A stretch of DNA of 49,012 nt from JAPLVB01 sp964353635 (lineage in GTDB: Archaea > Aenigmatarchaeota > Aenigmatarchaeia > QMZP01): the NCBI GenBank assembly GCA_964353635.1, contig CAYGVS010000005.1:1-49012 (forward strand). The letters are read 5' to 3'. Both the position numbers and the translations under genes were made by a program. This document shows positions 32,343-41,607 of the stretch, piece after piece (positions within the stretch are counted from its first letter, which is position 1; each line of letters starts with the position of its first letter). Under the pieces are notes generated by a model that searched no databases, had not been told where the DNA came from, and was given only the letters and a program-made list of their open reading frames with translations.

Positions 32343-32621
32343 TTACTTTCTTCTTATGTTGAATGAAGGGTGGTCTCCGGTGGAGACCACTTTCAGGACC
32401 TCCTTCATCTGCTCATCAGAGATCCTACCGGAAAGCTTTCCGGTCTGGTATATCTGGAGAAGGTATAGCTCTGCCTGGCCCGCAACTTGCGGATTCGCAA
32501 CCCTCACCCTGGCGAGCCTTTCGTAGGCTTCCTTGGTAAGTATGGTTGCGAGTAGCTTCTTCTTCATCTCCTCTATCTGCTTGAGCTTCGCGAGCTCGTT
32601 GGGGTCATATGAACCGTTCAT
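32343..32621 (-). CDS. PDCD5-family DNA-binding protein
   Basis: The 92-residue helical protein matches the archaeal homologue of PDCD5/TFAR19: PNELAKLKQIEEMKKKLLATIL, EAYERLARVRVANPQVAGQAE in broken form, and the C-terminal NIRRK. The archaeal proteins bind double-stranded DNA. It overlaps the ahcY stop by ATGA, so it is translated from the same mRNA. Confidence 0.92.
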   Translation of the reverse strand: MNGSYDPNELAKLKQIEEMKKKLLATILTKEAYERLARVRVANPQVAGQAELYLLQIYQTGKLSGRISDEQMKEVLKVVSTGDHPSFNIRRK

Positions 32622-33868
32622 GTTCCCTCTTCCCAGCTCTCCAGGTATTTCTTCTGCTCTGCTGTGAGAGAGTCTATCTGGATGCCGGCTGCCTGGAGGG
32701 CCAGCTGCGCTACCCTGTTGTCTATGTCCTTCGGGACTCCATAGACCTTTGGCTCCAGCTTGCCTTTGTTCTCCTTTATATATTTTGAGCAGAGCGCCTG
32801 GTTCGCGAAGGACATCTGCATCACTTCGGGTGGGTGGCCTTCGGCTGCCGCCAGGTTGACCAGCCTGCCTTCCCCAAGGAGGTAGAGCTTTTTCCCGCTC
32901 TTCAGCCTGAACTCCTCCACATTAGGCCTCACTGGCTTTTTTCCAGAGCTAAGGGATTCGAGTTCCGGGATGTTTATCTCAACATTGAAGTGGCCGGAGT
33001 TGGCGAGTATGGCCCCGGATTTCATGGCCTGGAAATGCTCTTTTCTCAGCAGATCCCTGTCTCCCGAGGCTGTCACGAATATGTCCCCTATCTTGGACGC
33101 CTCTGCCATGCTCATCACCCTGAAACCTTCCATGTAGGCCTCAAGGGCTTTTACGGGGTTGACTTCTGTCACAATCACATTACATCCCATACCTCTTGCG
33201 CGACTGGCTATTCCCCTTCCGCACCAGCCGTATCCGCCGACCACAAAGTTCTTTCCTGCCAGAAGAGTCGATGTTGCCCGCATTATTCCATCTAGCGTTG
33301 ATTGTGCAGTGCCCCAATGATTGTCAAAGAGGTGCTTGGTGTACGCATCATTCACCGCAATAACCGGGTATTTCAGGGCCTTGTCCTGCTCCATTGAGCG
33401 GAACCTAATGACTCCTGTTGTTGTCTCTTCTGTCCCGCCTATTATATTCTTCAGTAGGTCAGGTCTCTTGGAGTGGATGGTTGCCACAAGGTCCCCACCG
33501 TCGTCCATGGTTATGTTGGGTCTCAAGTCAAGAACTTGGTTCAGGCACCAGTAGTATTCGTCATTGTTAACGCCCCTCCAGGCGAATATATTAATCCCAT
33601 CCTCAATAAGGGCGGCTGCTATGTCATCCTGGGTGCTCAGGGGATTTGAGCCACAGAGTCCTACTGTAGCGCCTCCGTCCCTGAGCGTTCTCATGAGCAC
33701 TGCTGTCTCCTTTGTCACATGCAGGCATGCGGCAATGGTAAGCCCTTTAAGGGGCTTTTCCTTCGAGAACTGCTCCCTTATCTTCATAAGCACGGGCATG
33801 CGACTCTCAGCCCATTCTATCTTCTGGCGGCCTTCGCCGGCAAGCTTCGGATCCTTCACTTTGCTCAT
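32618..33868 (-). CDS. ahcY: S-adenosylhomocysteinase
   Basis: The 416-residue NAD-dependent enzyme splits S-adenosylhomocysteine into adenosine and homocysteine and keeps methyltransferases running. Visible motifs: ACLHVTKETAVLMRTL, GSNPLSTQDDIAAAL, DDGGDLVATIH, GTEETTTGV, DNHWGTAQSTLDGI, VVGGYGWCGRGIA (NAD site) and NLAAAEGHPPEVM. ATG 33868 is used; AGGAG about 13 nt upstream is a possible ribosome site. PDCD5 follows in the operon. Confidence 0.96.
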   Translation of the reverse strand: MSKVKDPKLAGEGRQKIEWAESRMPVLMKIREQFSKEKPLKGLTIAACLHVTKETAVLMRTLRDGGATVGLCGSNPLSTQDDIAAALIEDGINIFAWRGVNNDEYYWCLNQVLDLRPNITMDDGGDLVATIHSKRPDLLKNIIGGTEETTTGVIRFRSMEQDKALKYPVIAVNDAYTKHLFDNHWGTAQSTLDGIMRATSTLLAGKNFVVGGYGWCGRGIASRARGMGCNVIVTEVNPVKALEAYMEGFRVMSMAEASKIGDIFVTASGDRDLLRKEHFQAMKSGAILANSGHFNVEINIPELESLSSGKKPVRPNVEEFRLKSGKKLYLLGEGRLVNLAAAEGHPPEVMQMSFANQALCSKYIKENKGKLEPKVYGVPKDIDNRVAQLALQAAGIQIDSLTAEQKKYLESWEEGT

Positions 33869-33974
33869 CAAAAATCACGCTCCTGTCTGAAAATGATTGT
33901 TAATTTCTTGTTTAATGGTTTAAATTGTTATAGTAAGGTTGTTTATTGGATTCTGAGAATAGGCATGCGAATCC

Positions 33975-34289
33975 TTAGCGCAAAACCTTGAACTTTATAA
34001 CTTTGATCTTGGTCTCCGGCATGATTTTCATCCTGTAGTAGCCGGAGAACTTCCGGAGCAGGTTCCCAGAGGGTGCGCAGTCTTCTGCATATTCCTTTGA
34101 GAGACCCTTGAAGTTCGTTTGCTTGACCCATATTACCTGGGCCCTTGCGAACTCCTTGCCGTCCAGCTTGCAGAGGGAGAGATTGTCCCCTTCTGAGATG
34201 CCTTTTTCGTCGCAAACCCTGCATGTCGTGTCTTTAAGGCCTTTGAGAATAAGTTCAGGCGCGGGTTCGGTGAACTTCAGCGACTTCAT
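33975..34289 (-). CDS. ASCH-domain protein
   Basis: The 104-residue protein has the beta-barrel ASCH pattern: MKSLKFTEPAPELILKGLKDTTCR (in broken form), GDNLSLCKLDGKEFARAQVIWVKQT and KIKVIKFKVLR. ASCH domains bind RNA or modified nucleosides and include small ribonucleases and amidohydrolases. The ATG at 34289 is preferred to the upstream TTG. Confidence 0.8.
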   Translation of the reverse strand: MKSLKFTEPAPELILKGLKDTTCRVCDEKGISEGDNLSLCKLDGKEFARAQVIWVKQTNFKGLSKEYAEDCAPSGNLLRKFSGYYRMKIMPETKIKVIKFKVLR

Positions 34290-34325
34290 ATACAAAAATC
34301 ATTGTCCGAGGTTGTATTTAAAGAA

Positions 34326-35231
34326 TTAGTCGAAGCATGTGATTCTTTTGATTTCCTGATAGCGGTTTTCTATGTCTCCATGGCTTATCTTCAAGAGCCT
34401 GCGGAAGCCGAAATCCTCGACAGTGAAGGAGGCCACTACCGCGGCGTAAATCATTGCCTTTCGGAGGTTAGACTCAGTGACTTTGCCCTGCCTTGCGAGC
34501 CAGCCCATGAGCGCTCCTGCGTAGGAGTCTCCCGCTCCTGTGGGGTCTATGATATTCTCAAGCGGATAGCCTGGAGCGGAAAAACAAGAGCCGTCTGAGA
34601 ACAGCAGGGAGCCGTGCTCTCCTTTCTTGATGATGACGTATTCAGGGCCGAGCTTGAGGGCCTCTCTGGCCGCTTTCACAAGATTCGGAGTGCTGAAGAG
34701 CTGCCTGGCTTCCCATTCGTTTATGAGCAGCAGGTTGGAATGACCCGATGCCTCAAGGAGCTCCTTCCTGGACTTCTCTATCCAGAAGGGTTTTGTGTCA
34801 AGGACAACGAATTCAGGCCTTTCGAGCTGATCCAGGACCTTGAGCTGCATCCCGGGCTCAATCGCGCCTATGAAGAAATGCCTGGCCTTCCTGTAATCAT
34901 CAGGGACTTCATAACTGAATTTCTCGTAGACATTCAGCTCGGTTTTAGTTGTGTGCGCCTCGTTCATGTCATACTCATAATATCCATGCCACTCAAGGGT
35001 CTTCCCTTCCACTATCTGGATGCCCTTTGTGGATATTCCCCTTCGCTCTAGGAAATCGAACTGGCTCTTCGGGATGTCAGTGCCGGCCACTGAAACAATT
35101 CCTGTAGGGGAGAAAATCGAGGATGCGATGGAGAAATAAATGACCACTCCGCCCAGGCTGCCTTTGACCTCGCCGAATGGGGTCTTTACGGAATCGAGGC
35201 CTATGCTTCCTATTGCTATAACGTCCGGCAT
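34326..35231 (-). CDS. PfkB-family carbohydrate/nucleoside kinase
   Basis: The 301-residue protein is a ribokinase-like sugar kinase: MPDVIAIGSIGLDSV at the start, GSLGGVVIYFSIASS, LLINEWEARQLF, and the PfkB signature DPTGAGDSYAGALMGWLA with the catalytic base Asp. The substrate may be ribose, a nucleoside or ADP-dependent sugars; not decidable. ATG 35231 gives the usual N-terminus. It follows the S19e gene by 32 nt. Confidence 0.87.
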   Translation of the reverse strand: MPDVIAIGSIGLDSVKTPFGEVKGSLGGVVIYFSIASSIFSPTGIVSVAGTDIPKSQFDFLERRGISTKGIQIVEGKTLEWHGYYEYDMNEAHTTKTELNVYEKFSYEVPDDYRKARHFFIGAIEPGMQLKVLDQLERPEFVVLDTKPFWIEKSRKELLEASGHSNLLLINEWEARQLFSTPNLVKAAREALKLGPEYVIIKKGEHGSLLFSDGSCFSAPGYPLENIIDPTGAGDSYAGALMGWLARQGKVTESNLRKAMIYAAVVASFTVEDFGFRRLLKISHGDIENRYQEIKRITCFD

Positions 35232-35263
35232 GCTCACCACAAATAGAATTAATCTGCTTGTAT

Positions 35264-35683
35264 TTATTTGCCTTTTATGGATTTTGCAATCCCGTCAAGG
35301 AACTTCTGGCCTTTGGGCGTGATTATCCTGCCCTTGCCTTTCTCAGTCTTGACGAAGCCTGCCTTCTCATGCTGCTGGAGAATCTCCCTGATTATGGAAC
35401 CGGAAGCCCTCTTCTTGTGCTCGGGCTTGTGGCCGCGGTTCTTCCTGCCTCCGTAAATCTTCCTCAGCTTGGAAACTCCCACACCTTGGTTGAGATAGAC
35501 CTTCCTCAGGACTGAGGCTGACCTTATCCACCACCAGTTGACCTGTGAAGGCATCCTCTGGGCATACACCCCGCCTTTGACGAAAAGAGACCATGCGGGG
35601 GGCTTGAACTCTTCCATCTTTTCCAGTGCCTCGGCTGCTTTGATTATAAGCTCCTGGCTGTCCACTTCCTGTATCGATGGCAT
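35264..35683 (-). CDS. rps19e: Ribosomal protein S19e (eS19)
   Basis: The 139-residue protein matches S19e: FKPPAWSLFVKGGVYAQR, WWWIRSASVLRKVYLNQGVGVSKLRKIYGG (in broken form), ASGSIIREILQQHEKAGFV and GRIITPKGQKFLD. It is an archaeal/eukaryal small-subunit protein. TTTATATATCC about 55 bp and GGTGA 4 nt before the ATG suggest a leadered mRNA, unlike most neighbours. Confidence 0.96.
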   Translation of the reverse strand: MPSIQEVDSQELIIKAAEALEKMEEFKPPAWSLFVKGGVYAQRMPSQVNWWWIRSASVLRKVYLNQGVGVSKLRKIYGGRKNRGHKPEHKKRASGSIIREILQQHEKAGFVKTEKGKGRIITPKGQKFLDGIAKSIKGK

Positions 35684-35770
35684 GAATTCACCTTATGCAA
35701 CCCTATAGCTGCTCAATGGTAATAGGTATACTACTGGATATATAAACGTTATGATTAGCGAAAGGCTTGG

Positions 35771-36037
35771 TTACACAGAATATGCGATATATGCCGAGCC
35801 GCTTGTGGTTATGCTCTTTATGATTATATAAAGGACAGCTGTGTCGATCACAAGGAATAGTGCAATTAGGCCAAGGCCCATAATCATGGTAAAGCTCGCC
35901 TGCTTTATATCGCAGGATGAATGCTCGAAGCCTGCCATGCATCTTACCTGGTCCCTAATCACTGTGTCAAAGATGAAGAGTATGAAGAAGGCTGAGATGA
36001 ATATTATGACCATTCCCAGAGCGATGATTATTTTCAT
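35771..36037 (-). CDS. Small two-helix membrane protein
   Basis: The 88-residue protein has two membrane helices (about 4-26 and 51-75) and a short loop with two Cys (RCMAGFEHSSCD). It overlaps the end of rnp4 by 4 nt, so it is translated after Rnp4. Function unknown. Confidence 0.65.
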   Translation of the reverse strand: MKIIIALGMVIIFISAFFILFIFDTVIRDQVRCMAGFEHSSCDIKQASFTMIMGLGLIALFLVIDTAVLYIIIKSITTSGSAYIAYSV

Positions 36038-36405
36038 TCGATTGCCTTGGCCGCACGCCGGCTCTTTTCAGCAGACTTTTCTTTTCTGTACGGAAAGCGC
36101 ATTATGTTGCCGCACTCAAGGCAGGTTATTATAACGGCCTGCTGGCTGGCGCTTGTCCTTATCCTGCATGTAATAGTTGGTTTGAGGTACTTAAAACATT
36201 TCCTGCAGCTGCGCCTCCTGAGCTCCCTTGGTAGCCTGATGTTGTAGCGCATGGCCAGCTTCCTCGCGAGCAAAACGTACTTGTGGGACCTTTCAGGATG
36301 CGAATCGAATTCAGACTCCGCCAGGGCGAAAAGCCGCCCTATCCTCTCTTTGGCTATGGACAGCTGCCATTCAGGCTTCTTGGCGTGCTTTCTGGAGCCA
36401 GGCAT
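36034..36405 (-). CDS. rnp4: Ribonuclease P protein component 4 (Rpr2/Rpp21)
   Basis: The protein has about 123 residues from ATG 36405. It has RIGRLFALAESEFDSHPERSHKYVLLARKLAMRY in broken form, then a zinc ribbon CRKCFKYLKP and CLECGNIMRFPYR, the pattern of Rpr2. With Rnp3 (20042) it belongs to archaeal RNase P, which processes pre-tRNAs. ATG 36405 is chosen because TTTTTATC lies about 33 bp upstream and the upstream frame overlaps the regulator gene. Confidence 0.88.
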   Translation of the reverse strand: MPGSRKHAKKPEWQLSIAKERIGRLFALAESEFDSHPERSHKYVLLARKLAMRYNIRLPRELRRRSCRKCFKYLKPTITCRIRTSASQQAVIITCLECGNIMRFPYRKEKSAEKSRRAAKAIE

Positions 36406-36454
36406 ATAATCACACTGCATCTTTGCATCGGATTGATAAAAAGCCCGGGGCTTT

Positions 36455-37474
36455 CTAAAGGCTTTCGGGCTCATAACTTTCTGTCTGCAAGACAGGATCC
36501 TTCTGAACCTTCTCTGCCTCAGGGGCCTGAGTCTTCTGCTCGGATCTTTTGTCAAACTTCAGGATTATGCGGTTCTCCCTTCCGGATATGGGCTCGATAT
36601 CAACGACGCCCCGCCCCTTCAGGTTCTTCACGAGCCTGGAGATCTTGGCCTTGGAGAAGTCTGATTCCCTGACTATCACCTTCTGGCCGACCTTGCCTCC
36701 GTGCTTGGAAAGTATGTCCACCACCTTCATTTCATCTGTGTTCAGGACAGATGCCAGGACTTCGGTGGTGACCTCGTGGCCAGAGCCCTTCTTCACGTAA
36801 AACGCAACCGATATCATCGAGATTATAACTATTGCTGCAACGGAGACTATAAGCAGATTATTGAAGGCGGCTGCATCTGAGTTGGGCGCCGAATAGGAGT
36901 ATGAGACCGAGAACTTGAGCTCTGGCGGGCTCTCCCTTTCCCAGTATACCATTATATACTTCCCGTCTGTGAGTATTTTTCCGTCAGAGGGGTAGTATGA
37001 CTGGTTGGCAGGCTCATCAGAGAGGAAGCTGTTCTGCGGTATCCTTATCATGACGAAGGAGCTTTTTACCATGTCAGGGACAGAGTAATCAGCCGAGTAA
37101 TTATACAGCCCTCCTGAAGGCGAAATGCCGCTCCTGCTGAAAAAGCCCAGCGTGAGCGTGTTTTTTGACTGCATCATGCCTGAAAATGTGCAGGATATCT
37201 TGCTCTTGTCCTCTGCCTCAAAGACTTCGCATCTGCCTTCAGAGCTGTTTGTGTAGCTGAAATTGAATATCCTGTAGCTGAGGTCATAGGTGAAGGTTGA
37301 GACAGGCAGGAGGAATTTTATCGTTACAGAGGTCTTGACAGTGGCGTCATCGATTATCCTGCTCTCTATCCCGTAGTACTCAAGGTCTGCTGCTTCAGCA
37401 TGGCCTGCAAGGGCAGTGAATAATGCGAATGATAACAGAGTGACCAGAATCACTGCTCCGTGGGATTGTTTCAT
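36455..37474 (-). CDS. Membrane-tethered winged-helix regulator
   Basis: The 339-residue protein has a signal peptide (1-28), an outer beta-rich domain (about 30-200), one membrane helix (about 207-227, LLIVSVAAIVIISMISVAFYV in broken form) and a cytoplasmic MarR-like winged helix (about 240-305, DEMKVVDILSKHGGKVGQKVIV and SKAKISRLVKNLKGRGVV). This layout is known in archaea (COG2512-like) and would turn an outside signal into transcription control. A palindrome on its own TATA box (37491-37511) suggests autoregulation. Confidence 0.85.
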   Translation of the reverse strand: MKQSHGAVILVTLLSFALFTALAGHAEAADLEYYGIESRIIDDATVKTSVTIKFLLPVSTFTYDLSYRIFNFSYTNSSEGRCEVFEAEDKSKISCTFSGMMQSKNTLTLGFFSRSGISPSGGLYNYSADYSVPDMVKSSFVMIRIPQNSFLSDEPANQSYYPSDGKILTDGKYIMVYWERESPPELKFSVSYSYSAPNSDAAAFNNLLIVSVAAIVIISMISVAFYVKKGSGHEVTTEVLASVLNTDEMKVVDILSKHGGKVGQKVIVRESDFSKAKISRLVKNLKGRGVVDIEPISGRENRIILKFDKRSEQKTQAPEAEKVQKDPVLQTESYEPESL

Positions 37475-37490
37475 GGATTAATATTCCTGT

Positions 37491-37511
37491 CCCAAGCTTA
37501 AAAGCTTTGGG
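37491..37511. promoter_or_regulatory. Palindromic operator over the regulator's TATA box
   Basis: Arms CCCAAGCTT and AAGCTTTGGG surround AA, with one bulged base. The centre CTTTTAAG on the minus strand is the TATA-like box of the membrane-tethered regulator gene, about 27 bp before its ATG. A protein bound here would block TBP, so autoregulation is a reasonable inference. Confidence 0.5.
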
Positions 37512-37622
37512 ATTGTTTCGGCTTATTGCTGAGGGCCGCATGATAGCGTTTGGAACAATACGGATGACCCTAAGCAATTATGCATAAGATAAGAAGATAA
37601 GCTTTTAGGACCATCTAATCTT

Positions 37623-38684
37623 ATGGAAAGGCTCATTCCCAAGATAAAGGAGATTGCCCAGAAGATAGCTGAAATGGAGAGGATGAGGAAGGGTATTTCA
37701 GAGGAACTTAGGGAGGCTTCGCCTGAGCTTGGACTGTTTCACAGGGTTGGACAGAGCGATCTTCAGGATACTAAGGTTGTGGGCATTGATGGAGGAATGG
37801 CCAAGAAGTCCCTGCATGGGATGGACTGCATACTTGTCAGGTCTGTAGGAGTGTGCTTCCAATACAGTGGCGGTAGAATAGAGTCAGTGGAATACTATCC
37901 TTCCAAGCTGCCTCCTCTTCATGCAGAGGTGACTGATGCGATGAGCGATATAGACTGGACGTATTACACATCTGTGGTAAGGCAGAGGTCTGAGGTGGCC
38001 ACTGCAATAAGCTGCATAAAAAAATTCAGGCCCGGCCTTCTTCTCATGGACGGGTCCATAGTCCCCCACCATTCAGACAGGCCTTCAAGGCTTTCCCCGG
38101 CATATCAGGCGTACAAGAGCATGATTGCAGAGTTCCATTCCCTCTATGACGCATGCATTGAATCCGGAGTCATGCTTGCGGGGATAATAGAGGATTCGAG
38201 GGGAGTAAGGTTCTGCGAGATAGCGCGGGGCCGGATGCAGGATAATGGCAGCGAGGGGCATGCGGCTGAGCTCCTTTCTAGGAGCAGGGACACCAACCTG
38301 CTCTTTTGGGCTCTCAAGAAGGGAGAAAGGACCCTGTCCTTCCCGTATTGTGAAGACCCAAAGGAGCATCTTGTGCTGAGGGATTTTGACGAGAAGTACA
38401 GCATGCGGATGAGCAGCTTCTACCTCAAGACAGCGCAGTGGGACAGGCCCATCAGGGTGGACTATCTAAAGGACAGGGAAGGCATAGAGGATAGCATAGC
38501 CTCGATTCTCCTTTCGATTTCAGGCCATCATTCCAGCTATGGCCTTCCAGCTCCTATCATAGAAGCTGATAACGTAGCTAAGCTCTCGGAGTCAGAGATG
38601 GAGAACTTCTACTTCCAGATACTAGCCTTCACAGGGAACCTGCCGAGCATAATGAGGCTGCGAAGGGAGACAAGGCCTTTCTGA
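37623..38684 (+). CDS. nurA: NurA-family 5'-3' nuclease
   Basis: The 353-residue protein has NurA domain motifs: VVGIDGGMAKKS (catalytic Asp), LLLMDGSIVPHH (metal-binding Asp), IEDSRG and near the end LPAPIIEADNVAKLSESE, in the RNase-H-like fold. NurA works with HerA to resect DNA ends after Mre11-Rad50. A HerA-like ATPase is 7 kb downstream, not adjacent. CTTTTAGG 25 bp before the ATG suggests a leaderless mRNA. Confidence 0.88.
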   Translation: MERLIPKIKEIAQKIAEMERMRKGISEELREASPELGLFHRVGQSDLQDTKVVGIDGGMAKKSLHGMDCILVRSVGVCFQYSGGRIESVEYYPSKLPPLHAEVTDAMSDIDWTYYTSVVRQRSEVATAISCIKKFRPGLLLMDGSIVPHHSDRPSRLSPAYQAYKSMIAEFHSLYDACIESGVMLAGIIEDSRGVRFCEIARGRMQDNGSEGHAAELLSRSRDTNLLFWALKKGERTLSFPYCEDPKEHLVLRDFDEKYSMRMSSFYLKTAQWDRPIRVDYLKDREGIEDSIASILLSISGHHSSYGLPAPIIEADNVAKLSESEMENFYFQILAFTGNLPSIMRLRRETRPF

Positions 38685-38720
38685 ATATGGATTTTTAAAA
38701 CTTGCTCCCATCTAACTAAC

Positions 38721-38912
38721 ATGAAGAAAATTAGAGAGATTCAGTTCGATGTTGTTCGGGAGCATGACAGGGGATGCACATTCTACAATGTTTTAGATCG
38801 GAATGGTCTGCAAACTTATTGTGTCATTGAATTTGCCAACTATCTTGAACAGGAAGCAAAATCTGGTATTAAGCTAAAACTGGTCGAAGGGTTGGCCAAT
38901 AAAAGGAAATGA
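38721..38912 (+). CDS. Small protein of unknown function
   Basis: The 63-residue protein (MKKIREIQFDVVREHDRGC at the start) has beta-rich character (FYNVLDRNGLQTYCVIEF). TTTTTAAAA lies 30 bp before the ATG and a hairpin-plus-T-run follows the stop, which supports it as a real gene. No family recognised. Confidence 0.6.
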   Translation: MKKIREIQFDVVREHDRGCTFYNVLDRNGLQTYCVIEFANYLEQEAKSGIKLKLVEGLANKRK

Positions 38913-38915
38913 GTA

Positions 38916-38958
38916 AAAGTGTTTTTCACTTTGCAGATCTAATGTATTTTTTCTTTTA
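38916..38958 (+). terminator. Terminator of the 63-residue gene
   Basis: The hairpin AAAGTG / CACTTT around TTTTT (38916-38932) is followed by TATTTTTTCTTTT. The T-run alone would suffice for archaeal termination. Confidence 0.5.
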
Positions 38959-39007
38959 GATGAGCTTTAGACCTTTGTTTAAGATGGCTATACCTTCCAG
39001 AAGGGAA

Positions 39008-39056
39008 GTAAAATAAAAATAAGAAAAGGAAGGGATCCGGCCGAAGCCGGATTCCC
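39008..39056 (-). terminator. Terminator of the S-layer gene
   Basis: On the minus strand a strong hairpin (39056-39032; GGGA/TCCC and TCCGG/CCGGA with one bulged A, loop CTTCGG) is followed by a U-rich stretch TTCCTTTTCTTATTTTTATT. Its place just after the S-layer gene and its strength fit a highly expressed gene. Confidence 0.7.
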
Positions 39057-39078
39057 TAGCTTTTGCGAATTAAAGTTT

Positions 39079-41607
39079 TTAACTGAACGCCAGTGTTCCC
39101 TGCATGACCTTTGCTGCCAATGCCCTTGTTCCTGCGCCGTTTGTCCCGGCAACTATCAATGCCTTGTGTGCGGAACCGAATGCGCTGCTGACTTCTTTTA
39201 TGACCCCGTTAGGGTACTTTGTTAGGAAGCCGTTTGCATCAGTGCTGCACAGTGTGTTCTCGCTGCTAAGCAATGTTGCTACAAGGCTGTTCGCGCATGG
39301 CCCTCCGATCAGGATAAGGTCGGCATTAAGTGAAGCTGTGCTCACCTCAGTGTCGAACTTTGCAACAGGGTTCTTGACCTTCACAGCTGAGTTGTATGTT
39401 CCTCCTGTTCCTGATGTCGAGAACGTCGGGTTGCTCCCGGCGCCAACCATGGCCGATGCCTGGTCCAGCGGGACTGTTATGACAGCAAGCCCCTGCGAAT
39501 CACTGTCGTACTTGACCAACGTTCCGTACCTGTCATATGCCCAGCTCACGGACGGGTCTGTCTGCTCCGCGTTAAATCCAGAGTCTGTTTCTGCTGTTAT
39601 CTTGGGCTGTGAGACCTTCATCTCCACGTTGGAGCCTGTGCCTCCATTTGTCACTGTCACCAGCACTGCGTCCTTCTTGTCAGCGTCTGCTGTGTTCTTG
39701 CCCTTGGGTTCGTATATGAGTACTGCAGGGCCGCTTGTCAACACTACCGCGTTGCTAGTACCTGTTTCGTTTATTGAGTAGAGCGTTGCTGTTGTTCCTC
39801 CTGTTGTTCCTGGGCTGAAATAGTACGTCAGCCTTTCCTGAGCAACGGATGTTGTTGTGTTTGTTATAAGGTCGTAGCCTGTGTCTCCCGGAAGCTGGTA
39901 GTTTATCCCTGCTGTGCTTCCGAAGGTTGTTGACTTAAGCAAGGTCATGTATTCCCCGTTCTTGAGTTTTATCAGCGGGAATGCAGTGACATTGCCTGTC
40001 GCTCCTGTGCTCGCTCCTGAGCCCCATGTGAACTGGAATGTCTGTGCAGAGCTTGACACGTTCTTAACGAAATACTGCTGACCGTCAACGTAGAACGTCG
40101 CAGAAGCTGAACCTGCCTCGTTTAGGTATATCCTTGATGTGTCGCCTGAGACAATGTCCTTGAGCTCTATGTATGCGCCGCTTGAGCCGATGCTACTTGC
40201 TGAGCTGTACTGCATTATGTGGCCGAAATCGGATTCCTGTGATGGCGCTAGTATGACATAGTCACTCTTCGCAACCGTTTCACCCTCTATTACATGATAG
40301 GCTCTTGTCGAGGTATCGTTGAGCTGTGCGTCGAACGAGGATGTGCCTGTGTATGCCCAGATTATGGTTTTTGCATTGCCTCTATAGTCATTGAACTTTA
40401 TGTTTGCTCCTGTTGATCCGGAGTTGTCGATTGTTATATCATCTGTTGCTCCTGTGTTCAATCCGCCGAATGCGACCTTCACGGCTCCAAATACAGGATC
40501 TGTGAATGAACTATCCTTGGCGATTGCATCGTTGCTTGTGTCTTTTGCTGTCACTGATAAGTCAAACTTTGAGATTCCCTGGCCCAAAGATCCTGTGAGC
40601 GCGACCAGAGTCCCGTCTATCGTATCTTCTGTCTGCCCTGTCTTCACTGCAGCTCCGTCCTCAAGCGTAAGCTTGGATGAGCCTAGGCTGAGCTTCACCT
40701 GGCTGAGCTGTGATTCCTTGCCGAAGAAGTAGACAGAATCTATGTACACGTCAACTCCTGCTATTGTGTATGTGTTGCCCTCTGAAACTTCCTTTGACGT
40801 GCCATCGATTGAGATGACTGCTTGTGTTGTGCTTGAAGCACCTACCACTTTCACTGTGTGCGATACTCCGCCTACTGACATCTGCACTTCCTGCCCTTCA
40901 GCGATTGTCTGAGTGTTTCCAGCTCCACCGAAAAGGATAAGCTTTTTACCAGTGCCGTCGAAGACGCTTGAGCTTCCTATGGTGTATGTCCTTCCGAACA
41001 GGGTAATCGCCTGGCCTCTGACATCAGTGTTGGAGATGTTAAGTAGCTTGTTGAACGTCACTGACATATTGAAAAGCGATGCTGATGTGCTTGTTCCTGT
41101 GTCTATGTAAAGCTTGGGGTCTGTAAGGTCTCCTCCGCTCGTTCCAAATGTCACTGTTCCGGCTCCGAAATTGACGTATTGGTTATATGTGTATGATGTC
41201 CCTGCGCCGTCATAGAAGGTTCCCTGCGCAAGAAGCGTCGGTAGGTTGGTTGCTGTTAGGGTTGTCCTTAGGCCTGACTTTGTAAGTGTGTCTCCATATA
41301 GGAGTTTGGTGTTGGTTGTGGCGATGTCAACCCCGTCTGCCACGGAAACCGATGTGCCTCCACCGATTACCACTGGTGTCGTCGCATATCCTGCGACTGC
41401 TGCTGCAATGTCAGCTGCCCCCAGAATGTCGTTCGGGTATTCTGTTGCTAAGCTTGCTGTCTGGGTTCCCACTACGATTACCGGTGAGGAAAGGGTGCTG
41501 TCTGACACTTGTACGTAAGCTCCGAGGTCTGCAAGCGCGCCGAATGCTAATGTGGCTCCTGCGGCAGCGGCTACAAAACCTCCAGCCAATACTTTCTTTA
41601 TTTTCAT
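39079..41607 (-). CDS. S-layer protein (Methanococcus-type)
   Basis: The 842-residue secreted protein starts with a signal peptide (MKIKKVLAGGFVAAAAGATLA region, cut near residue 27) followed by LGAYVQVSDSTLSSPVIVVGTQ and DILGAADIAAAVA. It ends with ADLILIGGPCANSLVATLL, FLTKYPNGVIKEVSSAFGSA and KALIVAGTNGAGTRALAAKVMQ. These N- and C-terminal pieces are the conserved ends of archaeal S-layer proteins of the MJ type (S_layer_N/C), with a beta-sandwich-rich variable middle. It has few Cys (two, near the C-terminus). GGAGGG lies 6 nt before the ATG, and codon choice is strongly biased, so it is probably the most abundant protein encoded here. Confidence 0.92.
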   Translation of the reverse strand: MKIKKVLAGGFVAAAAGATLAFGALADLGAYVQVSDSTLSSPVIVVGTQTASLATEYPNDILGAADIAAAVAGYATTPVVIGGGTSVSVADGVDIATTNTKLLYGDTLTKSGLRTTLTATNLPTLLAQGTFYDGAGTSYTYNQYVNFGAGTVTFGTSGGDLTDPKLYIDTGTSTSASLFNMSVTFNKLLNISNTDVRGQAITLFGRTYTIGSSSVFDGTGKKLILFGGAGNTQTIAEGQEVQMSVGGVSHTVKVVGASSTTQAVISIDGTSKEVSEGNTYTIAGVDVYIDSVYFFGKESQLSQVKLSLGSSKLTLEDGAAVKTGQTEDTIDGTLVALTGSLGQGISKFDLSVTAKDTSNDAIAKDSSFTDPVFGAVKVAFGGLNTGATDDITIDNSGSTGANIKFNDYRGNAKTIIWAYTGTSSFDAQLNDTSTRAYHVIEGETVAKSDYVILAPSQESDFGHIMQYSSASSIGSSGAYIELKDIVSGDTSRIYLNEAGSASATFYVDGQQYFVKNVSSSAQTFQFTWGSGASTGATGNVTAFPLIKLKNGEYMTLLKSTTFGSTAGINYQLPGDTGYDLITNTTTSVAQERLTYYFSPGTTGGTTATLYSINETGTSNAVVLTSGPAVLIYEPKGKNTADADKKDAVLVTVTNGGTGSNVEMKVSQPKITAETDSGFNAEQTDPSVSWAYDRYGTLVKYDSDSQGLAVITVPLDQASAMVGAGSNPTFSTSGTGGTYNSAVKVKNPVAKFDTEVSTASLNADLILIGGPCANSLVATLLSSENTLCSTDANGFLTKYPNGVIKEVSSAFGSAHKALIVAGTNGAGTRALAAKVMQGTLAFS

